Of a DNA stretch of 64,000 nt, positions 29,955 through 40,498 are shown one piece after another. The translations under genes were made by a program, and so were the position numbers. The notes beneath the pieces were generated by a model. That model did not search any database, had not been told where the DNA came from, and was given only the letters and a program-made list of their open reading frames with translations. Where the stretch lies: contig NW_026089624.1 of assembly GCF_024586455.1 (NCBI RefSeq), forward strand, positions 15,467,341 through 15,531,340, in the 5' to 3' direction. How positions within the stretch are numbered: the stretch's first letter is position 1; each line of letters starts with the position of its first letter. This DNA is from Bactrocera neohumeralis. Taxonomy: Eukaryota; Arthropoda; Insecta; Diptera; Tephritidae.

Positions 29955-32900
29955 TTCTTCTTCTTAATTGGCGTAGACACCGCTTACGCGATTATAGCCG
30001 AGTTAACAACAGCGCGCCATTCGTTTCTTCTTTTCGCTGCATGGCGCCAATTGGATATTCCAAGCGAAGCCAGGTCCTTCTCCACTTGGTCCTTCCAACG
30101 GAGTGGAGGTCTTCCTCTTCCTCTGCTTCCCCCGGCGGGTACTGCGTCGAATACTTTCAGAGCTGGAGTGTTTTCATCCATCCGGACAACATGACCTAGC
30201 CAGCGTAGCCGCTGTCTTTTAATTCGCTGAACTATGTCAATGTCGTCATATATCTCGTACAGCTCATCGTTCCATCGGATGCGATATTCGCCGTGGCCAA
30301 TGCGCAAAGGACCATAAATCTTTCGCAGAATTTTTCTCTCGAAAACTCGTAACGTCGACTCATCGGTTGCTGTCATCGCCCAAGCCTCTGCACCATATAG
30401 CAGGACGGAAATTATGAGCGACTTATAGAGTTTTGCTTTTGTTCGTCGAGAGAGGACTTTACTTTTCAATTGCCTACTCAGTCCGAAGTAGCACCTGTTG
30501 GCAAGAGCAATCCTGCGTTGGATTTCCAGACTGACATTATTAGTGGTGTTAATGCTGGTTCCTAAATAGACGAAATTATCTACAACTTCAAAGTTATGAC
30601 TGTCAACAGTGACGTGAGACCCAAGTCGCGAGTGCGACGACTGTTTGTTTGATGACAGGAGATATTTTGTCTTGCCCTCGTTCATTGCCAGACCCATTTT
30701 CTGTGCTTCCTTGTCCAGCCTGGAAAAAGCAGAACTAACAGGGCGGGTGTTGGCAGCTGTACATTCTTATAGAGGATGGCACCTTCCCTATTTAGTTCTG
30801 CAGCTCGAACTATTTTCTCCAGAAGCAGGTTGAAGAAGTCGCACGATAGGGAGTCGCCTTGGCTAAAACCTCGTTTGGTATCGAACGGCTCGGAGAGGTC
30901 CTTCCCGATTCTGACGGAGTTTTTGGTGTTGTTCAACGTCAGTTTACACAGCCGTATTAGTTTTGCGGGGATACCAAATTCAGACATCGCGGCATAAAGG
31001 CAGCTCCTTTTCGTGCTGTCGAAAGCAGCTTTGAAATCGACGAAGAGGTGGTGTGTGTCGATTCTCCTTTCACGGGTCTTTTCCAAGATTTGGCGCATGG
31101 TGAATATCTGGTCGGTTGTTGATTTTCCAGGTCTGAAGCCACACTGATAAGGTCCAATCAGTTTGTTGACGGTGGGCTTTAATATTTCACACAATACGCT
31201 CGATAGAACCTTATATGTGATGTTGAGGACGCTAATCCCACGGTAGTTGGCGCAGATTGTGGGGTCTCCTTTTTTATGGATTGGGCATAGCACACTTAAA
31301 TTCCAATCGTTGGGCATGCTCTCGTCCGACCATATTTTACAAAGAAGCTGATGCATGCTCCCTATTAGTTCTTCGCCGCCGTGTTTGAATAGCTCGGCCG
31401 GCAATCCGTCGGCCCCTGCCGCTTTGTTGTTCTTCAGGCGGGCAATTGCTATTCGAACTTCTTCATGGTCGGGTAATGGAACGTCTGCTCCATCGTCATC
31501 GATTGGGGAATCGGGTTCTCCTTCTCTTGGTGTTGTGCGTTCACTGCCATTCAGCAGGCTGGAGAAGTGTTCCCTCCATAATTTAACTATGCTCTGGGCA
31601 TCAGTGACTAGATCACCTTTGGGGTCCTACAAGAGTATGCTCCGGTCTTGAAACCTTCTGTAAGCCGCCGCATTTTTTCGTAGAATTTTCGAGCATTACC
31701 CCTGTCGGCCAGCTTATCAAGCTCTTCGTACTCACGCATTTCGGCCTCTTTCTTCTTCTGTCTGCAAATGCGTCTCGCTTCCCTCTTCAACTCTCGGTAT
31801 CTATCCCATCCCGCACGTGTAGTGGTCGATCGTAACGTTGCGAGGTAGGCAGCCTGTTTTCTCTCCGCTGCGACACGGCACTCTTCGTCGTACCAGCTGT
31901 TCTTTTGCACTTTCCGAAAACCAATGGTTTCGGTTGCAGCTGTACGTAAGGAGTTTGAAATGCCGTCCCACAGTTCCCTTATACCGAGTTGTTGACGAGT
32001 GGTCTCAGAGAGCAGGAGTGCAAGCCGAGCAGAGAATCGTTCGGCTGTCTGTTGTGATTGCAGCTTCTCGACGTCGAACCTTCCTTGTGTTTGTTGGCGT
32101 GCGTTTTTTGCTGCACAGAGGCGGGTGCGAATCTTAACTGCAACAAGATAGTGGTCCGAGTCGATGTTAGGACCTCGGAGCGCACGCACATCTAAAACAC
32201 TGGAGACGTGTCTTCCATCTATCACAACATGATCGATCTGGTTGGTAGTTTTTCGACCCGGAGACAGCCAGGTAGCTTGATGAATCTTCTTGTGCTGGAA
32301 TCTAGTACTACAGATAACCATATTTCGGGCCCCGGCGAAGTCAATCAGCCTCAACCCATTTGGGGATGTTTCATCGTGGAGGCTGAATTTACCGACCGTA
32401 GTGCCAAATATACCTTCTTTGCCCACCCTGGCGTTAAAGTCGCCAAGCACGATTTTGACATCGTGGCGGGGGCATCTCTCATAAGCGCGCTCCAAGCGCT
32501 CATAGAATGCATCTTTGGTCACAACGTCCTTCTCTTCCGTCGGGGCGTGGGCGCAAATCAGCGATATGTTGAAGAACCTCGCTTTGATGCGGATTGTTGC
32601 TAGACGTTCATTCACCGGAGTGAATGATAGTACTCGGCGACGGAGTCTCTCTCCCACCACGAATCCAACACCAAACTTGCGCTCCTTTATATGGCCACTG
32701 TAGTAAATGTCACAAGGACCTACTCGTCTCTGTCCTTGTCCCGTCCATCGCATTTCTTGGACGGCGGTGATGTCAGCCTTTATTTTTGCGAGGACATCAA
32801 CCAGCTGGGCAGCGGCACCTTCCCAATTAAGGGTCCGGACATTCCAGGTGCATGCCCTTAAATCGTAGTCCTTATTCCGTTTGCCATGGTCGTCATCAAA

Positions 32901-33190
32901 AGGGGGGTCTCTCATCCGAGGCTGTTTTAACGTTTTCATTGGTATTGTTTTTTTTACGTGGCGGGTCCCAAGCCCAGCGCACAACCCTTGTAGTGAATGT
33001 TTCGCCTTCTCACTTTAGCTCGCCTTCGAACGGATGTTCTTAGGCTACCCAGAGGATACTTGGTCAAAGACCGGAAGTAGTGAGCTGCTTGAGCCATGTG
33101 TAAAAGAATCGTTTCTGGCCACTCCCAAGTGAATGGCGATCAGAGAACTTTCCTCACTTGCGTGAACTTCTACACATGACTCCATCCTCC
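29955..33190 (-). mobile_element. RTE-type LINE, full length with 14-bp duplication (copy 7)
   Basis: The 3236-bp element is flanked by a perfect 14-bp target-site duplication TTATTATTTTTATC at 29941-29954 and 33191-33204. This fixes both ends: the 3' tail reads GAAGAAGAA in sense and the 5' terminus is CCATCCTCC on the plus strand. Start codon of the putative N-terminus: 33095-33097. The perfect long duplication marks a recent insertion. Confidence 0.93.
29984..32984 (-). pseudogene. RTE ORF of copy 7, catalytic YADD deleted
   Basis: Endonuclease and linker are one long frame (31608-32984, 458 codons): RACTWNVRTLNWEGAA, AVQEMRWTGQGQRRVG, VLGDFNARVGKEG, NQIDHVVIDGRHVSS, SDHYLVAVK, RRICRQKKKEAEMREYEELD. 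A one-base loss near 31625 shifts the frame before the reverse transcriptase. The RT frame (30682-31404) has CPIHKKGDPTICANYRGISV, CGFRPGKSTTDQIFTM, FVDFKAAFDS and then runs into a deletion of about 34 bp at 30751 that removes YADDIDIIGLN. The C-terminal frame (29984-30697) is intact: LLYGAEAW, RWNDELYEIYDDIDIVQRIK, RLRWLGHVVRMDENTPALKV. This copy could not make active reverse transcriptase. Confidence 0.9.
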
Positions 33191-33204
33191 TTATTATTTT
33201 TATC

Positions 33205-33518
33205 AGCACATATTATCTGATATAATAACAATAATTAAACTTTAAATATTAAGAAAAAATAAGTAACCGTATTCACCTTCCACTTATGAGCAATTTTATA
33301 AAACAAATAAACAAACTTTACTGAATGTTGCGCCAAATTCCTATGAAACAGCTGATGCTGTGTACGTTCGGTGGACTGGGCGCGCGCTTTTTTGACAACT
33401 ACGGACTTAAGACTTTTGCTTACCAACACTATACAACTTAAAAAAAAATCCCTTTTTTGTTTTTTAACCCATGTATTTTCGAATTATCGTTCGAACTGCA
33501 TCAAAATCCCATTTTTGG
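33205..33518. other. Remainder of the 38-bp-inverted-repeat transposon
   Basis: Interior of the transposon between the RTE and its right inverted repeat, upstream of the transposase gene in sense, so probably its 5' leader. No supported open frame. Confidence 0.5.
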
Positions 33519-33556
33519 AAAAAATGAACTTAGGCACTTTGCACCCTTAGCCAGCG
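33519..33556. repeat. Terminal inverted repeat, right
   Basis: Partner of 27500-27537. It ends CCCTTAGCCAGCG, followed by ATAT (33557-33560). Confidence 0.85.
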
Positions 33557-33560
33557 ATAT

Positions 33561-34527
33561 GTGTACTTATCTATATGCATTCCAATATAATACACGTGCA
33601 TAAGCATATTTGCGTTACACATTTTACATGAAGAACATATAAACGCATAAACATTTATATGAGGCGCGCATGAATTTATATGCAATACACATGCACTCAA
33701 CTGTCAACAACACAAATATAAATATTTACTTAGGGTAACCGATCGATTCTGTACTGTGTTAAAGTCAAAAGTCTCTAAAATAGAGATTTTAAATTTAAGA
33801 CAGTTTTTGTAACTTGGGACGATTTTGTAAATCATGCAGGTATTGTCACTGGCGAAGCTAAAGCATTTGGCGAGTCAAACGTTTTGGCGAAAATTCGACC
33901 TGTTCATATTGTGACTGGTGAATGAACACATTCTCTTAAATTTTTTGTTGCCATACTAAAATAATTGAGAAATGTCACTTGAATTCATCCAACATTGACA
34001 TTTTTAGCGTCTTAAAACTGAATATTGTTTGTTTTCAAATTAATCGGTGCTATTTCAAAAATTCAATAAAGATTACTTAGGAAGCGACGGTGCATTAGGG
34101 GTCATTGCAATCCCATGGAACTTATCACATAAGTTTTTATAATCAGATTTAAGGAAAACTTTCGATTAAACTAGGATGCATTTATGTACGTGCTGAGCAT
34201 AAAAGAAAAATGTTTAATTCGCTTATCGTCGTCAATATCGCTGATGTTAAAATTATGTTTCGTCCTTATAAATATTTGTAACATGATATCTGTTTCTATA
34301 CAAATTTACGAAAATATGAGTGTTCACACTTCAAAATAATTCAAGTATTTATAAATCTTGGACATTTTAACAACATTTTTTTTTACAAGATTGGCGGATG
34401 CGTGCCTTGCTGAATTACAGATGTGTCGTAGGACTATTGTTACGATGATTGCACCTGCAATTAATAGGATTAGGTTGTCAGTATTCACGCCGTAATGCAT
34501 AATATAATATGATGTCATTCTAAGTCT
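33561..34527. other. AT-rich spacer, no gene seen
   Basis: No convincing coding sequence. The minus frame 34324-34617 overlaps the end of the Ahcy remnant in another frame and is probably chance. Confidence 0.45.
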
Positions 34528-35390
34528 AATCACGGAACTTTTCAGGTTGTATGCCCAATTTCTCCAAGTGTAGACTAGCGATCTCTTCATGAAGTATTTT
34601 CGGCAACAGAGACACAACTACGTTGTATTTGTCAGCCTTGGTCCACAATTCGATTTGAGCCAGCACTTGATTTCTGAACGAAATCAAACAAAATAATATA
34701 ATTACCATTGGATAGTGTATAACGATCGACTTGCAGTTTGTTATTAATCTTCTTCTTGGCAATGGCATTCAAACATGCGACGTCGATTTCACAATTGAAA
34801 TTACCAATATTACAAACGATCGCATCGGCGGGCATGTGTTCAAAATGTGCCCCAGTAATAATGTCCTTGCAACCAGTTGTTGTTACGAAGATGGTAGCTT
34901 CTCTGTATGCTTGCTCCATGGTGGTTACTTCATAGCCTTCCATAGCTGCTTGCAAAGCAATGATGGAATCGATATCGGTGACAATAACGATTCCGCCGAA
35001 ACTACGCAGAGCTTATGCACAACTTTTGCCAATATCACATAACCAGCAACACAGCACACTTTGCCAGCAATTATCACATCGGTGGGCTGTTTAATACCAT
35101 CAATTAGCGACCCGCGACAACCATACAGATTATAGAATTTGCTCTTGGTCACCGAATCGTTGACGTTGATGGCTGACACACCGAGACGTCTCTCCTTCAC
35201 CATTTTATATAAATTGTGTACACCGGTTGTAGTTTCTTCGCTCAAACCCTTGATGCCCTTCGGGTACTGTGGGAACTTTTCATGCACTAAGTTTGTCAAA
35301 TCACCACCATTATCGAGAATCAAGTTCAAGAGCTGACAATCTGAGAACAGTAAGGTCTGTTCAATACACCACAAGTATTCTTCATTCAGC
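34528..35390 (-). pseudogene. Adenosylhomocysteinase (Ahcy) pseudogene
   Basis: Known role of the parent: cytosolic, NAD-dependent hydrolysis of S-adenosylhomocysteine to adenosine and homocysteine. The minus strand reads EEYLWCIEQTL, LDNGGDLTNLVHEKFPQYPK, GLSEETTTGVHNLYKMVKE and AINVNDSVTKSKFYNLYGCR, then, after frameshifts in the NAD-binding glycine segment (about 34990), LQAAMEGYEVTTMEQAYREA, TTTGCKDIITGAHFEHMPAD and DAIVCNIGNF. A gap of about 25 codons follows at 34680-34710, then NQVLAQIELWTKADKYNV and SLHLEKLGI. It lacks roughly the first third and the last 20 or so residues. There are no introns, which suggests a retrocopy, but no poly(A) tail is visible. Residues such as EVTTMEQA and TTTGCKDIIT match Ahcy rather than the AhcyL paralogues. 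Confidence 0.9.
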
Positions 35391-35831
35391 AGGTCAAACA
35401 AGGAGTAGTACACCCTTTGCATCCTCCTCCCCGTGAACGGGATGACGTCGTGAATCATTGAGATCACTTAATCATCTTCAAATTTCGTTGAGTATTTTAA
35501 ATGTTTTGGTGAATTTGAGATTTGGTGCTTTTCAAATGAGTATTGAAATAAATTGATGTGGACAATTATATCCCACGCTTTCCTGGTCAACTCAACAGAG
35601 CCTCCTTTTTCAAAAAATACTCCAGAACTATTTTATAAATTTTATATCTTAGCATTTTAAACACGGTAAAACTATAAGTAAGCTTAAAAAAGTAAGTATA
35701 AGGTTTTTCTTATTTTTCTTGGTTTTTAGTTCGTGTCGATCGCTTCTCTTTTTATTGATTATTTGCATATTTGTTTCTTCAGTAGGAAAAGGATAAACAT
35801 TGTGCATCGCTCTCTACGATGTGCCATGGCT
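35391..35831. other. Spacer between the Ahcy remnant and RTE copy 8
   Basis: The open frame of the Ahcy remnant continues to 35467 without homology (MISMIHDVIPFTGRRM...), so the pseudogene's 5' break lies near 35390. The rest is AT-rich with no feature. Confidence 0.45.
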
Positions 35832-35844
35832 TATCCTTACGTCT

Positions 35845-36664
35845 TCTTCTTCTTCTTAATTGGCGTAGAAACCGCTCACGCGATTATAGCCGAGTTAACA
35901 ACAGCGCGCCATTCGTTTCTTCTTTTCGCTACGTGGCGCCAATTGGATATTCCAAGCGAAGCCAGGTCCTTCTCCACTTGGTCCTTCCAACGGAGTGGAG
36001 GTCTTCCTCTTCCCCTGCTTCCCCCGGTAGGTACTGCGTCGAATATTTTCAGAGCTGGAGTGTTTTCGTCCATCCGGACAACATGACCTAGCCAGCGTAG
36101 CCGCTGTCTTTTAATTCGCTGAACTATGTCGATGTCGTCGTATATCTCGTACAGCTCATCGTTCCATCGAATGCTTTATTCGCCGTGGCTAACGCGCAAA
36201 GGACCATAAATCTTTCGCAGAACTTTTCTCTCGAAAACTCGCAACGTCGACTCATCCGTTGTTGACATCGTCCAAGACTCTGCACCATAAAGCAGGACGG
36301 GAATTATGAGTGACTTATAGAGTTTGGTTTTTGTTTGTCGAGAGAGGACTTTGCTTCTCAATTGCCTACTCAGTCCGAAGTAGCACCTGTTGGCAAGAGT
36401 TATCCTGTGTTGGATTTCTAGGCTGATATTGTTGGTGGTGTTTACGCTGTTTCCAAGATAGACGAAATTATCTACGACTTCAAAGTTATGACTGTCAACA
36501 GTGACGTGAGTGCCAAGTCGCGAGTGCGACGACTGTTTGTTTGATGACAAGAGATATTTCGTCTTGCCCTCGTTCACTGCCAGACCCATTTTCTGTGCTT
36601 CCTTGTCCAGCCTGGAGAAAGCAGAACTAACGGCGCGGGTGTTGAGGCCGATGATATCAATATC
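35845..36664 (-). mobile_element. RTE-type LINE, 5'-truncated (copy 8)
   Basis: About 820 bp from the GAA tail (CTTCTTCTTCTTAATTGG at 35845) up to the YADD region, where the sequence stops at GATATCAATAT. Target-site duplication of 10-13 bp, (TAT)CCTTACGTCT, at 35832-35844 and 36661-36673. This is a typical 5'-truncated LINE insertion. Confidence 0.9.
35876..36664 (-). pseudogene. RTE ORF fragment, C-terminal region (copy 8)
   Basis: The frame 36176-36739 carries IDIIGLNTRAVSSAFSRL, VNEGKTKYLLSSNKQSS, FVYLGNSVNTTNNISLEIQ, LLYGAESWTMSTTDESTLRV and VLRKIYGPLRV. It stops where CGATAT has become CTTTAT (36174-36179). The tail, 35876-36073, carries RPPLRWKDQVEKDLASLGIS and WRHVAKRRNEWRAVVNSA. No catalytic domain is retained. 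Confidence 0.85.
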
Positions 36665-36689
36665 CTTACGTCTACAGTTCCTATATTTG

Positions 36690-37130
36690 CCATCTTGGCT
36701 TAAGGGGGTACTCTCATGTGAACGCATACATTTTACCAAATTTTAGGAAATTTTTTTTTTTCATTTTTTTACATTTTTAATATATATTTTTTTTAAATCA
36801 AAGTAGTCCCCAACAAAAAAAGTAGTCCACTGGTCATGGTGATAGCGGCTGTTCATGTTGTCTGAAATAAAAAAATCGAATGGATTATTATTCAGTAGTT
36901 CTGCGGCTATCGTCACTACCAGATATAATCAATTTCATTAAAAAAAATGTCGAACTTCAAGAAAAAGTAACGAAAATATTGTTTTTTTACGTTAAAAATC
37001 GTTTAAAAAAATTAAAATATTTTCGAAAATAAACAATTCTGATAGGGACGATAACTATAAATGAGTAGAAGAACATATGTAAATTTTAAAGCAAGCGGTT
37101 GAATACTTTTTTTTTTAGGACCATCGTAGC
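36690..37130. repeat. AT-rich dispersed repeat, unassigned
   Basis: Segments such as TCTGAAATAAAAAAATCGAATGG, GCGGCTATCGTCACTACCAGAT and ATTCTGATAGGGACGATAA have related, partly inverted counterparts at 46920-47380 (CATCTGAAACACAAAAACCC, ATGAATCTGGTAGGGAGATAGCC, TTATCGTCCCTACTAGAAT). The relation suggests a repeat family with internal inverted symmetry. No coding sequence. Confidence 0.35.
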
Positions 37131-37363
37131 AGCTGCAGACTTGTCATGGCGCTATATAATTTAATGCTTTTCGTTTATAATAAATTTTATTCTTTAATGG
37201 TTTTTTACTAACGATATCTATAAATTTAAATATGTTGATTATAACGTTTTGTAGGAATTCAAAACCATTTTTATGGTTTATATTCATTAGAATTGTTCGT
37301 TTTTCGGTTGAAATAATAACAATCTTGATTTCTTTATAACCGGAACAATTAAATTATCATTTT

Positions 37364-37912
37364 TTACCTTTTGTTGAGTTTTATAATTATTTGTATAAAT
37401 AAATAAATAATTTCCGGTCCTCGAAACCATAAATTGCTTGTGATAAGTTCGCTTGGTGTCACTCCTCTAGAAATAAAATCAGCCGGATTGTCTTTTGAGC
37501 AGATATGTCCCCAATTATATATGTTGGTGTTGGCTTTTATGAAATTTACTCTATTCGACACAAATATCTGTAAACGTCCAGGATCTAGCTGTAACCAATT
37601 CAATGCTATTGTGGAATCCTTATGAAAGTAAATAGAACATATAAATTTAAAACTTTCAAAAATTGTTTGTGTTAATTCTACTAAGAGGATAGCCGCACAC
37701 AGTTCCAGCCGCGGTATTGCTATTATCTTTATTGGCGCGCCTCGTGATTTAGCTGAAAGTATATTAATATAAGTTTTTCCTGTTTGGTTTTCAAATTTTT
37801 CATAAATTACGGCCCCATACGATTTCATCGAAGCATCACCAAATCCATGTAGCTCAGTATTTACCGGTTCATTGCATAAAATACGTCTGGATGTTCGTTT
37901 GTGATTTAACAA
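37364..37912 (-). pseudogene. BEL/Pao RNase H segment
   Basis: A 182-codon frame: TELHGFGDASMKSYGAVIYE (first catalytic Asp), INILSAKSRGAPIKI, IPRLELCAAILLVEL (Glu), FHKDSTIALNWLQLDPGRL (Asp), FVSNRVNFIK, WGHICSKDNPADFISRGV (Asp). These are the standard BEL/Pao RNase H motifs, with catalytic residues conserved. The downstream integrase is not recognisable. Confidence 0.85.
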
Positions 37913-38121
37913 TGGAAGCTGGCCTTAATTTTTATCCAAGTGTGCACCATTTTCTGTGAAGGCTTTTCAATATTTTCGTTGCACTTCCAAATCCAAATTA
38001 TATGAATTATTTACAATTGTAGCCGTCGAATGGAGTCTAAGTGACACCTAATGCTTAACTTCGTTGTTAGTTTCCTTTTATAAGTCAAGTTGATTTTCTC
38101 TGTCTTCAAGAGAAATATTTT

Positions 38122-38640
38122 TTAAAAATTCAATACTATTATTTTTTTAAAAATTAATTTGATATTATCCTGGATTAACTTGACATCATCTAGATTATCT
38201 TCTCCTGTCATAAGATCATCCATGTAAAAATCTTCATTGATAATTTCCGCTACTTCTGTGTAATAATTTCTCTCCATTTCTGCAATTTTCTGCAAACATT
38301 TCACTGTTAAATAAGGTGCAACTGCAGTACCATACGTAACTGTTTTATGAGTGTACTGAGTATGTTCGCAGTATTTCATTATCTTCATCATCGACTCTTA
38401 ATTTAGTAGTTTTGCTATCTGGTTTCAGTACCACACCATTATGGAAAATAATATTTCGAATTAAGCATGTTAACATTTCTCTTGTGGGCATTATTTTTAA
38501 GTGTTTTCACCTAAATTTATCTTTTCCTTTTTTAATGGAAAAGCTACAGTCAATTTACCATCTAGAGAAATTTTAAAAATATTAAGAAAATGCTCCTCAC
38601 AATGTGTTTCTTCTTTAGTTTTATAACGCATCTATTTTTT
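38122..38640 (-). pseudogene. BEL/Pao reverse transcriptase fragments
   Basis: The frame 38122-38391 gives KTVTYGTAVAPYLTVKCLQK and then EDFYMDDLMTGEDNLDDVK, with the catalytic motif as MDD. Upstream, 38500-38640 gives TKEETHCEEHF and ISLDGKLTVAFPLKK, the entry to the BEL RT. Most of the fingers and palm between these and the RNase H are deleted. Confidence 0.75.
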
Positions 38641-38832
38641 TTTATTTATTGTTTATTGTTTTTTTATTAATTATATATTTTGTTTTCCAAAGTTTTTTTA
38701 GTTTATTATCTCGTTTTTGATCTAAATATGTCACAACACCACAGTGCGCTAAATTGGAGCTTATGTTAGTTGATCCATATATCAACCACCCAAACACACT
38801 GTGCTGGAGTTTGTAATTAAGATTTTCAATAG

Positions 38833-39180
38833 TTATTTTTTTTCTTTTTTTAACAAATCAAAGAATATGCCCGCATCTAATGGTAAATCAATTTTACCTT
38901 GAACATTAAATGAAAGGTCGGCCAGTTTTATATCCTCTGGAATAATTTTAATTTTAATGTATTTTGTGGGAACATGATATACAATCTTTTGTACCACAAT
39001 GTTGTCTAAATTTGTTTCAGAAGGATCTATTATTAATTTTAATTGAAGATTAACTCTTTCTTTTGTATTGATCTTGTTTTGTCCAACCCTTTCAATAATA
39101 ATGGATTCTTTCCTGGAAGGAAGTTTTAATTTAGTTTTCAGTTTTTTGGTTATAAGGTGAACTTGAGACCCATTATCCAC
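38833..39180 (-). pseudogene. BEL/Pao aspartic protease segment
   Basis: Frame of 115 codons beginning MDNGSQVHLITKKL. The D(N/S)GS motif with following hydrophobic residues is the protease active site. A downstream LADLSFNVQGKIDLPLDAGI stretch matches the second half of BEL proteases. Just downstream of the zinc knuckles. Confidence 0.75.
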
Positions 39181-39200
39181 GTGCCTTTATTATTCTTTCA

Positions 39201-40073
39201 TTACGACCTTTCATACCAACAATTGCTGTGCAGGACATGTTTAGAATCACTTTTTAATCTCCCATTTTTCGTATTTTTAATCACTAAGCTGGATTTATCT
39301 TTGTGGAGCCATAAATGATGGTTTCCTTGACATGTGAGGCTACTTTCGCCTTTACATTCTTTTATATTGTGCCCTGTTTTAAGACATTTGGTGCATAATT
39401 TGTTTTTCATTACTGCATCCCATTTGTCTTGTGTACAAAGAGCTTTAAATTTATATCAATAAAATATATTGTGTTAAGTATTGCATCCTATTATGTATTT
39501 AAATTCTGCATTTTGAAATTTTGGTGATATTTTTGAAGCTTGTGCTGCTTCTAGTGCATTCCCTTCATGATTCAGAAACGAGTGTAGTGAACTGAAGGTC
39601 GGTATTTCATTAGGTTTTTTAAGGAAATTTTCATACCCACATAAGTCTTAAATTATTGTCTAATTTTTGCACAAGCATATAGTTTAATAAAGCTTGTAAC
39701 AAGTTATCTGCAGACAAGCTGGGGCTTTTCAATGGTTGTGTACTTTCAGAATTTTTTCTTGAAATTTTCGTACACTTAAAGCACTCTCAGCCATTTCTGG
39801 TGCTTCTAAAATTTGTTTGAAATAATTATTTGGTAGTAACCTTTTATTTGTAAATTTTCCATTAAGAAAGTTCCAGGCAACTGAAAAATTCGTCGAAGTT
39901 GAAGGCAGATTTGCAATACAACTTGCAGCCGATACTCTTAATTTAGTTTTTAAAATACACATTTTATACGTATCTGAAACATTTTGAGAGACTACGAGTT
40001 GCTCAAACAATTCTCTAAAAGTTTGCCACTGAGCGTAATCTCCTGAAAAAATGGGAATGTCAACTTGAGGCAA
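39201..40073 (-). pseudogene. BEL/Pao gag remnant
   Basis: 39729-40073: PQVDIPIFSGDYAQWQTFRE, VSDTYKMCILKTKL, ANLPSTSTNFSVAWNFLNGK, matching the DUF1759 gag domain. 39201-39410: CTKCLKTGHNIKECKG and CQGNHHLWLHKD, the paired Cys/His knuckles of BEL gag. The 320 bp between carry stops. Confidence 0.75.
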
Positions 40074-40498
40074 CGAAAAATTTGGCAGAATTTTTTTTGC
40101 TAATAGATTTTAATTTAAGTTTGTAAAATCTATTTCTTAAATCACAGAATTTACTTGTTAACTCTTCATCTTCGTGCTGGCTAATAAATTCCAGCACAGT
40201 ATCACGAGTTCTAGTCTCTCTATGCTATCTAGAGAGTTTGTATATTGCGTTTATTTCGCAGTCTTCAATATTTTTTTGAAATACTGTTAATAAGAATTGA
40301 AGCCTGCGAACTAAATCACAATTTGAAAGCATTCCATTCAACATCATTTTTAAAATAGTTTTATTTTTTTTTATTTTGGGATCTTTCTTCCACATATCTT
40401 AATACTAATCTACTGTACATACCGACAGTATGTACACGTATCTTAAACATAAGGGTTCCCAACCTCATACACAACTACTTCTTATCTTTTATTATTTA

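Larger units (their letters stand above)
27500..33556 (-). mobile_element. DNA transposon with 38-bp inverted repeats, split by an RTE
   Basis: Left (27500-27537) and right (33519-33556) ends are inverted copies of 38 bp with two mismatches, starting CGCTGGCTAAGGGTGCAAAG. They are flanked by ATAT on both sides (27496-27499 and 33557-33560), a likely 4-bp target-site duplication. Without the nested RTE (29955-33190 plus its duplication) the element is about 2.8 kb. It encodes a DDE-like transposase on the minus strand. The 4-bp duplication and the motif pattern of the protein recall Sola-like elements with DUF7869-type domains, which is a memory-based inference. Confidence 0.8.
37364..40400 (-). 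mobile_element. BEL/Pao LTR retrotransposon, internal remnant
   Basis: In order on the minus strand: gag DUF1759-like segment (39729-40073), zinc knuckles (39201-39410), aspartic protease (38833-39180), start of reverse transcriptase (about 38500-38650), catalytic RT segment (38122-38391) and RNase H (37364-37912). This is the BEL/Pao gene order. Integrase and both LTRs are not found. All pieces are broken by stops or gaps, and the RT core is shortened. An old, dead copy. Confidence 0.85.

Noticed and set aside
34324..34617. 97-codon frame after the Ahcy remnant as a separate gene
   Set aside because: It overlaps the Ahcy C-terminal coding in another frame and its remainder shows no motif.
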